Assembly (NCBI GenBank): GCA_009780115.1
Contig: WRAQ01000031.1
Location: 1 to 37,720, forward strand
Source of the DNA: Lachnospiraceae bacterium
Lineage (GTDB): Bacteria; Bacillota; Clostridia; Lachnospirales; Lachnospiraceae
Direction: 5' to 3'
DNA: 37,720 nt
The translations under genes and the position numbers were made by a program. The stretch's first letter is position 1. Every line of letters starts with the position of its first letter. Positions 1 through 9,200 of the stretch are shown piece after piece. The notes beneath the pieces were generated by a model. It was not told the DNA's origin and made no database searches. It was given only the letters and a program-made list of their open reading frames with translations.

Positions 1-237
1 ATCTTGAATATGAAGGCTGGCCGCCACAGCTTCGGGGCTGTCCCCGCCGATATCAACCAAATCCTCGGCATAGAGGTTATCCAGGATAAAATCCTTTACC
101 CCCGTTGCCCGGTTCATTATATCTTCTACCATTGCGCTGTAGGATAAAACAAAAACTGTCGTAAATACCCCGCCGGCAATTACCAATACGGTGACAAGCA
201 ATATCACATACATGCGCAAGATTAACTTGTTCTTCAT
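1..237 (-). CDS. Membrane-anchored sensor protein, N-terminal fragment
   Basis: Only the first 79 codons are in the window; the 3' end lies beyond the left edge. The start ATG follows an AGGAG ribosome binding site by about 6 bases. The protein begins MKNKLILRMYVILLVTVLVI, a short basic head followed by a hydrophobic helix at about residues 5-32, then a polar stretch containing NRATGVKDFILDNLYAEDLV. This layout (one N-terminal helix, then an extracytoplasmic segment) is typical of bacterial sensors such as diguanylate cyclases, HD-GYP proteins, histidine kinases or chemoreceptors, but the output domain is not visible. It starts 27 bases after the stop of the giant surface-protein gene and is probably co-transcribed with it, so it may sense or signal something connected with that protein. 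The sensor assignment is inference. Confidence 0.7.
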   Translation of the reverse strand, partial: MKNKLILRMYVILLVTVLVIAGGVFTTVFVLSYSAMVEDIMNRATGVKDFILDNLYAEDLVDIGGDSPEAVAASLHIQD

Positions 238-264
238 TAAAATAGCTCCTGTGTACCTTGTTTA

Positions 265-3200
265 TTATGCAGCAATAGAAAGCTGATTATTGACCGCAGC
301 TTGTGCTTTTGCTTTCTCTTTCTTGTCACGTTTTAGGATAACCATAATTGCCGCGGCTTGTGAAGCAATGATAACCATATGCGTAATCGTCCACATATCA
401 AGGGCAACCATCAACTTACCCATATCTTGTATTAGTACAAACAGGAAAGCGCCGGCGATTCCCATCCCGATTGCCACAGTAAGCCATACCTGACTATAAC
501 TTTTGCCCTCGGTTATATTGTGAAAATCCAGAACTTCCTTTAACTCACGCCGCTTTTTAATCAAGGCACGTAAGGCGATGATAACGGCTAATAAAATCCC
601 GATAATACACCCAAACACAAGATTTAACAGTGACCATGCCTCCGCACCCATCGGGGCGAAAAGTAGAATTGTCCTGCCGGCAACAGTAATGCTTGGGATT
701 GGCCTTTGATAAATACCTGCATTCCCCATCTGCGAAAGAGGAATGGTTCGGTAGGGTGAATCAGCAGCAGATATTCGGGCGGGCCGACTGTTTACGGCCT
801 CTTCGGTGAAACTAAAGTTTGGCACTGTACCCCGGCCGGTTGCGCCAATTGCCGCTAATCCCGTAGCACCCGGTATGGCAGGTATAACCGGTTCGGATAC
901 GAAATAAGGAACTTCTGGCATGATGACTGCCGGTATTAATTCATTGTCGCCGCTTCCGCCGCTGTTCCCGCTGCCGCTTCCGCCTGATGCTATTACCGCC
1001 GGTGTATATGCGATGGCAAAATTGGAGAAAGCGCCCGCTTCAAAAGTAAGCGTATGAAGCTGCGGGTTGTATACCGCCGGAATTGATTCTACATCTCCGG
1101 TGATACTGTCCGCATGGAAAATCGTATAGGGTGCCAACCCCCGGATTGCCGGCGGAAGTTCAACCGTAATAGCAATCGTATCGCCGAAAAGGTACGGTAC
1201 TGTGACCGGGGGGCCGTTAATAGGGTTTTTGTCTTTGTCGAGATGATATTTGATTACCGATAAATTCAAAAACAGCCCGATATTTTGCCCCGCCGCCGCT
1301 TTTTCAATATCCTCTTGGACAGCCGCGCCGGGAGAATCCAGTTTTTCAACCCTTAGCTTGATTACAACCGAACCGCCGGTATTGATGACAAGCATATCAT
1401 ATGTATCACAAAAAACATCTTGGTTTTCAAACAAACTGCTTAAGCCGCCGGCTGTTGTCGGTGGTGCATCGTTTATGCTTATTACCCCGCTTTGCTTACT
1501 TCCGGTCGGGTCTGACTCTGCCGGGCCGGTGAAATTTCCGCTGGCTGTCACCGTGACCATAATCGCCTTGCCAACATCGGAATATTGCATAGTGTATTGA
1601 TTGCTATCAGTCCCGATATTTTGGCCGTCAGCCTTCCATTGGTAACTGAATGTTGTACCAATATCGCCATGCGCATTGAGGGATGTCGTATTTGCCGTAA
1701 GAATCGCATTTTGAATCAACAAGCCGCCGCTGGCTGAAATGACAGGTTTCCCGGTTAAGGGCGCGGGGGCCAAATTGAAATTAACTGCTGCCGCCGCCGG
1801 ATTATGATTAGTAGTTTCCGCCGAGGTTGCCCGAACCGTATAACTGCCTAAAGCACTTGGCACCGTTGATGAATAGGTACTGTCGGCAGCACTTTGCAGC
1901 TTATATTCAAAAGTTACCGCACTGTTACTTATATTGGTAGTGACCTGCGGGTTCGGGGCAATCCCAAACGTAATATCATCCTGACTGATAACCAGCGTAT
2001 TATCTGCCCTGTTCAGCACCAAATTATTCGTTGGCGCAGTTATTGAGCTGTTATTATATGTCACCGCTATGGTGGTATTATTGTGAGTTGCCCGCGAAAG
2101 TGCTGTACCGCTTGCCGGAGTTGCTGTAATATTATTAGCCGCAAAAGCGGTAAACGCAACATCAAGTACCGAGGTATCGTCATAGATAAGCGCGGCAACA
2201 AGCCCGTCAAGGTTAAGTGCTTCACCATGCGTATAAGTCAGCGCTGCCGGTTGGGTTATTACCTCAATTGCGGTGACAACTTTTGCCGGGAGTGTGGTAA
2301 ATGCTGCCGTAAAAGATACAGTTTTGCCGTCCGGCGCGACAACGATATTGTCTACCGTTGTACCAAATACCGTTGGTACAAAATCGGCATGGAATAAGAT
2401 CGGGTCAACTGCCGAAAGTATGATTGCCGCTGTGTAAACCTCACCGCCGGCGAACCGCCCGCCAATACCTGTCGTTGTTAAATCACCGTTCCATGTTATT
2501 AGTCCGGTATAATAATTCGTTTCGGTAACTGTTGTATATGCCGGGGCCGCAAGCGGATTGCCGCCCTTCACCGGCGCAGCAGCAAGGACTTCAGCATTAA
2601 ACAGTTCACTATTGTGGTTAAATTGCGGGTTAAAGGTTATTACGCCGCTTACCGCATTGGAAGCCGCCACCGTGTAAGTTACCATCCCTGTATGCGGAGT
2701 TGCGTTTACACCATATGGGGCATTGATATTAGCAATCCCGTTGCCAAGGGTTAGCGTATTAAAACGGTCGGTACGCGCCACAGTATAGCTGATGGATATT
2801 GTATCGTTTGCCAGCAAATAAAAAGTAAGAGGTGCTGTTTCGGTATTAAAAGTTATCGCATCGCCGGTGACATTGCCGGCCGGCGCATTAACCGTAATTG
2901 TATAAGGTATCACCGCGGTTGCGGAAGAAGTCAGCATACCGATAAAATTATTATTGTCAGGTATTGCCGTCACCGTGATTGTTTTACCCGCATCCGCACC
3001 TTCTACGGTGTAATTAACCCCCGTCCCGGCCGAAAGGCCGCCAACGAACCATTCATAAGTCACGCTGGTATTAAACGTACCGCTTGCGGTAAGCTCCGCC
3101 CCAATCTTAAGTACGTTGCCGCCGCTACCGTCATCAATATTTATTGCCGGGGCCCCGGTAAGGTTGGCCGGGTTTATCGTGCCGTTTGTCCCGCCCATTG

Positions 3201-6200
3201 TGCTTGCGGTAAGGTTATAGTTATTTGCCCTTGTTGTATCCTGCATCGTGACTGTGTAGGTGTAATGCCTGTTGCCGGTTCCGGTATCGGCGTTACCCGC
3301 ATCAAATACAGCCGAAACAGTATAATCGGTGTTTAATACTAAGGCTTGCCCGGCTATCTCACCATTGAAAGTGACTGCCCCGGCGGTGGCCGTGAGATTT
3401 GCATCATAGGTTTTGGTAAGCGCAGTGATAGTTGCTATACTGATGTCTTTTCTTGTGATTGCCAAAGTGCTTGCCGCATTTGTTAGTGTTGTTGCGGAAA
3501 GTACGTAATTATCGCCCCATGTGCCGTCTAACGCAATGCTTGTTGCGTTGATGTTTTTATTTGTCCCGGCGTTTTCATTGGCATAAGTGATTGTTGCCGT
3601 TGCCGTAGGGGTTTCGCCGGATACGATACTTCCGGTGAGCGTAATCGTTGGTTGATTCCCGGTAATATTTGTATTACCGTCAAAGATTTTTCCGTTTACG
3701 TTAGTAAAATCGATTGACGGCGTGAGGGTAATGCGGGTTATTGTCCCGGCGATTGTACCGTTAGCCGGGGCGGTATAATTAGCCGCATCATTTCCGCTAA
3801 TAGCATAAACAATAGTGATTGTGTTTGCCAGCGGTACAGTGCTTTGGTTAAATATAGCACTATTAACCGATACATTCACATCATCGCTTCCGGCAATATT
3901 TGTGAGTGCGCCGATGTTTACACCCGTGCCGGTATATGATGTATTTCCGTCATATATTTTCGTCGGGGAACCGGACGGAGTGCCGATAGTGAGTTGCCGC
4001 CGGTTTGTGACGGTAACCGGTACCGCCGCAGTTATTTCACCATACCCGGTTTGGTCGGCAGTATTGGTTGGGACAAATACGGCGGTATAGGTGTTCGCCG
4101 GGGTGCCGTTGGCAGTATATTTAGGAATTGTCGTCCCGGCATTTGCCGAGGAAATCCATATCCATGAACCTGCGACTTCCGCGCCGTTTTGGTTCGTGAC
4201 CGTACCGCTTAACGTTGAGCTTGACAGCAATCCGCCATAGATTGGTATAGCAGATGCGGTTGGTGTTCCGGTAGCGGCAGTGAGCGTACCGGCATTTACC
4301 GTCAGGTTATCTGTATTTGCCCGGATGGTCATACTATTATTAAATATCACCGTTATAGGATTACTGTTATGGCCGATGAGCGAAAGTACCGTGCCGGCCG
4401 CAGGGGATGTTGTGATATTTTCAGCCGGAAAATCCGCAAGTTCCACAATTTTTGTTGTACCGTTATTATAAGTAAGCGTAACGGTAAGCCCAGCAAGGCT
4501 TAGCGTATCACCATGTGCGTAGGTCAGATTTGACGGTTGCGTTGTGACAGCGATTCCGCTAACCTCGGTGGCGGTAAAATCCGCTGTAACGCTTGCGTTT
4601 GCCGCTATCGCCGTAATTGTCCGGGTATTCTCTGTCCCGCTCCCCGCCCCGCCCCATGATACCCGGCGGCCGGAAGCAGGGGTTGCCGTCAGCGTGACCG
4701 TAGTTCCGCCAAAGGCGTATTCCGTATAGCTTACCGTATTGCCGTTTACGTTGTCTGTGCCGTTTCCATCTGTTATCGTTACCGCGACAGAGTAGACATT
4801 GACCGCATTGCTTGCCGCTGATTCTGCGCTTGCCGCTGTATAATTTGTGTTCGTTGTATTTGCTGTAACTTTGATTGTATAAACCCCGGCGGCTTCAAGC
4901 ATTTTTGCTACAATGCCGGTGGGAATTGTATCGCTTGTAACGGAAATATTTTCAAAGCCGGTTACGGCAGTAGTTCCATTATAAAGGGTAAACCGATAGG
5001 AAGAACCGGCCGCCGCATTGTTTGCACCCGGTGCAAATGTCACTGTCCCGTTTTGATTTAAGTCCGCACTTGCCGGGGCGGCAAGGGTTTGCGGAGTTAT
5101 TGCTGCGGCGATTGTGCCGTTAGCCGGGGCGGTATAATTACCTGCATTATCTCCGCTAATTGCATAGACAATGGTAATTGTATCGGCAAGCAAAACGGTG
5201 CTTTGATTAAATACAGTGCTATTAATAGAGACGGCCACATCGTCGCTTCCAACGATATTCGTAAGCGTGCCGATATTTATTCCGGTACCGGTGTAGGATG
5301 TATTGCCGTCATATATTTTTGTCGGGGAGCCGGACGGATTGCCAATAGTAAGCTGCCGCCGGTTCGTGACGGTTACAGGCATTTCAACCGTTAGCACATT
5401 GTATCCGGTTTGGTCGGCCGGGTCGGTTGGCGTAAATACGGCAGTATAATTATTCGCCGGTGTGCCGTTTAAGGTATATCGCGGAATTGTCGCCCCGGCA
5501 TTTGCCGCGGGGCTCCATGACCAGGTACCCGCGACTGCCCCGCCGGTTTGGCCTGTAACCGTACCGTGGTTGGTAAATGCGGATGTATTCAGTAAACCGC
5601 CGTAGATATCTATCGCACTGACAGCCGGTGCGGTGACAAGATTAAATGTTGCCAAGTCAGTAGCCGGGAATTGATATGATAGCGTTACTTGTGAGCCGGT
5701 ATTGTTGGTAACTGCCGCCGTTTGCCCGTTGATTGTTGCGGTACTCAAACTCGTAAAAATATAACCATCGTTCGCCGTAAGTGTAACTTCGGCGGTATAT
5801 TGCTCGTCACCCCGGAACGGATTGTGAGCCGGTGTCCAAGTCACCGCACTGCGGGTAAAGTTCGTACCGCCGTTCGCGGTATTATTCGGAACATTGCCGG
5901 TTACCGGGGTGGTGACGGTGATTTCGGCCGTGGTAATTGGGGTCAACACAAAAAGCCGCAGCACATCACCGTCCCGTTTAATTAATTCGCCGTCGCGGTC
6001 CGGAATAAATACACTGCGCCAAAACGCTTCATCACCACCCGCCGTGTTAATACCGGTTGCGAAAGTGACCGGGTTAGCCGGGGTGGGGATTGCCGCGGTG
6101 GTAATTCCGATTTTTGAACCGGCGGCCGGTTGGCTTAAAATATTGATTGTACTTCCGGTATCTAAGCGGATATTACGGGGGCTGCCCCCAAATATATTTC

Positions 6201-9200
6201 CGGTCATATTGATTTCACTGCCCGAACTTATCTGGACTATGCCAGGGCCATTAATGGCGAAACCATTCGTGTTACCGGCGCTAGTACCGGTAATAGTACC
6301 GCCTTCCAGATGGACAATTCCGGCGGCATTATTCCATATTCCGCCATTACCGTTGTTTTGTAATACGGCACCTGTTTGCATTCTAATCATCCCGCTATTG
6401 GAAAAAACATGGCTGTTTGATGATGTTGGGTGGCCGTCCAAAATAATATTTCGGAAAATAAGGGCTGTCCCGGATTGAATATCGTAATCGGCAGTCGCCC
6501 GGCCGGAAGCACGCGTAATAGTATGCCGGTTATTCCCGGTTTGCGGGGTTTGCCCCGTCGCCGCATCAAATGAGCGGATGGTGATTGTTTTATTGCCGGA
6601 AAAGTTTTGGGTGGTTGAGGGGCTATTCAAATTGCTAAGCACACGAATGTCGGCCACCCCGCTTTCTAAAACGAGCAAATTTGCCCGGTTTAACGTCGCA
6701 AAAGGATTAGCAAAGGTACCGTTTCCGAAAACGTCGTCGCCGGTATTACTTACATAAACAACATGCATTAGTTGCAACCGGTCATCATCTTGCACCACAA
6801 CTAAGGGGTCCCTATCGCCAAAGAAACGCGGCATATGGGCTGTAGTTGCGCCGTTTTGCACAAATATACCGCTGTTGGCGGTCTTGTTGACACCCACTGT
6901 CATACCCGCCGCAGGTGCTGATACGCCGTGGGTACCTGTACCGAGGGTGATGTATTGGTCGGTACTTAGGAAAACATTGTCGCGGGTACTCGGTACAAAA
7001 GTTGCTGTATTAGTATTATTTTGAATAACTGCGTTGCCGCCAAGACGTAATGTCCCGCTCGTTACCGCGACACCGCCGCCAAGCTGTAAGCCAACGGTGC
7101 CCGTATTGTTACCGTTACCCGCCGTATTACCCGTGATACTCCCGCCGTTCATATTAAATGTGCCGTTGCCGCTCACATGCACACCGCCGCCTCTGCCGTT
7201 GGCGTGGTTTCCGGTGATACTTCCGCCGTTCATATTGAAGGTGCCGCCGCTAGCAAGGACTCCGCCGCCATTACCGGTGGTACTTTCGCCGGCCCTTCCG
7301 GCCCGGTTATTGCTGATGGTGCCGCCGTTCATATGGAAGGTGCCGCCGCTAACGTTGACAGCGCCGCCATCGGTAAACCGCCAACTGCATTCCGTGATTA
7401 ATGAGCCGGTATTCATAATAAGGGTTGCATTGGACTGCATTGAAACCGCCGCCCCATTACTTCCGGCTGAAGTATCGATATTGTTGTTTCGCAGGGTTGC
7501 GCGATTATTCAGCGTAAGAACAGCATTCGAACTGTTTGCTCCGAGAATAGCCAGCACACAGGATGACTGCATACCGCCAATCGGCCCGATCATATTGGCA
7601 AGAGGTGCGTTTCCATCAATGATGATGTTTTCCAAGGTCAAACTTGCGAATGAACTTGCCGCAGAACCTAATATGAACATACTGCCTAAAGCATCAGGGA
7701 CTCTGTTGCGGCGGATTGAATGTGCCGTTCCGGTAGTAAGGGGAACGTTAGTCGCGTTATTGTATGAATTAATGATAATGCTTTTATTTTCTATTCTTAA
7801 ACCGGTCGCACTTCCGCTGACACCACCCATCGTCACATCTAAGTTACTAAGCACCCGGATTTCACCCGCGCCGCCCACCGGGATAGCATCATATGCGCCC
7901 TGAAGTGTCAGCTTGGGAGCCGCAAATGTTCCGGCATTGGCGTTATTGCCATTATTACGCACATAAATAACCTGCGGTGTTACCAGACGTAAGCCCGCTC
8001 CGTTTAGCTCAACATGCAGATTGGGCAAATCCGGGGTAAATTGAGCCATATTGGCAGTAGATGCGCCGTTTTGCACAAATATACCGCTTGCCGTTTGCGT
8101 TTGGATACCCACGTTCATACCTTGAATAGGGGCATGCAGCCCGGTGATTAATGTTATCATCCGGTTGTTGGCAAGGAATACGTTGTTGGCCGCTGTGCCT
8201 GTGCTTGGCATATTGCCGCTGATTAAAGCATTACCGCCAACGTTCAATACTCCTGTCGTAGCCGCCACATGAACACCGCCGCCTTGGTTTGAGCGATTAT
8301 TGATAATCGTGCCGCCGCGTATATTAACTGTCCCGCCCGCGAAGATACCTCCGCCTTGATTTGCGGCATTATCGCGGATAAGGCCACCGTACATATTCAT
8401 CGTACCACCCGAAATAACCGCAACGCCGCCGCCGGAGTTGACGGAGGAATTGCCGGAAAGCTCGCCGCCGTACATATCAAATATGCCGCCGCTTGATACC
8501 CGCACCGCCGCACCGCTGTCGCCCGTGCTCATATTACCGTTCCGAAGTTCCGCACCATCACGGATAGTCAGGCGGGCATTGTTCTCTACCCGCACAAGAT
8601 GATGATTGCTTTCCAGATGATTTCCGTCAATTATAATATTTTCCAAGAAAAGATTCGCATTTGTCCCCAAGGTAAACAGACTGCCGTTTATACCGCGTGT
8701 AATTACCCATGGGGCATTAATACGAGGGGTATCACCCGTACCGCTGTCCTCAAATGAACTTATCGTAACGTTTTTATTTTCGGAAATAACAGTTGTTATC
8801 AATGTATTCATCGTCAGATTGCTTAGGACACGGATTTCACCCGCCATACCTACAGGGATGGCATTGTACGCATCTTGAACTGATGAAAACGGCTGTTCAA
8901 AAGAGCCGTCGGGTATACTTGCTTTTGTCGCGTGAACATAAACAATAGAGGACTGTAAAAAAGATACGGCCGTACCAACTGTTGCCAATTCATGCCCGGT
9001 TCGGGTTATGCTTCCATGGCCGCCGAGCGTAAAGGCAACTGACCGTAAAGCAAAATTGGTAAACAAAGACATGCTTCGGGCAGATGACAGATTGGGTGTT
9101 ACTCCCTCAATCTGTCCAAACGGCGCGGGTAACAAAACTCCGGCCCGCAGGTTAACTGCCGGAGTTGCCGAAAACGTTACCGGATTACCCAGGACCGTAC

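Noticed and set aside
7034-7903. Long plus-strand ORF (289 codons), Pro/Leu-rich, opposite the giant gene
   Set aside because: It mirrors the Gly/Asn-rich repeats of the beta-helix region on the other strand, has no ribosome binding site and low-complexity composition. It is a shadow frame.
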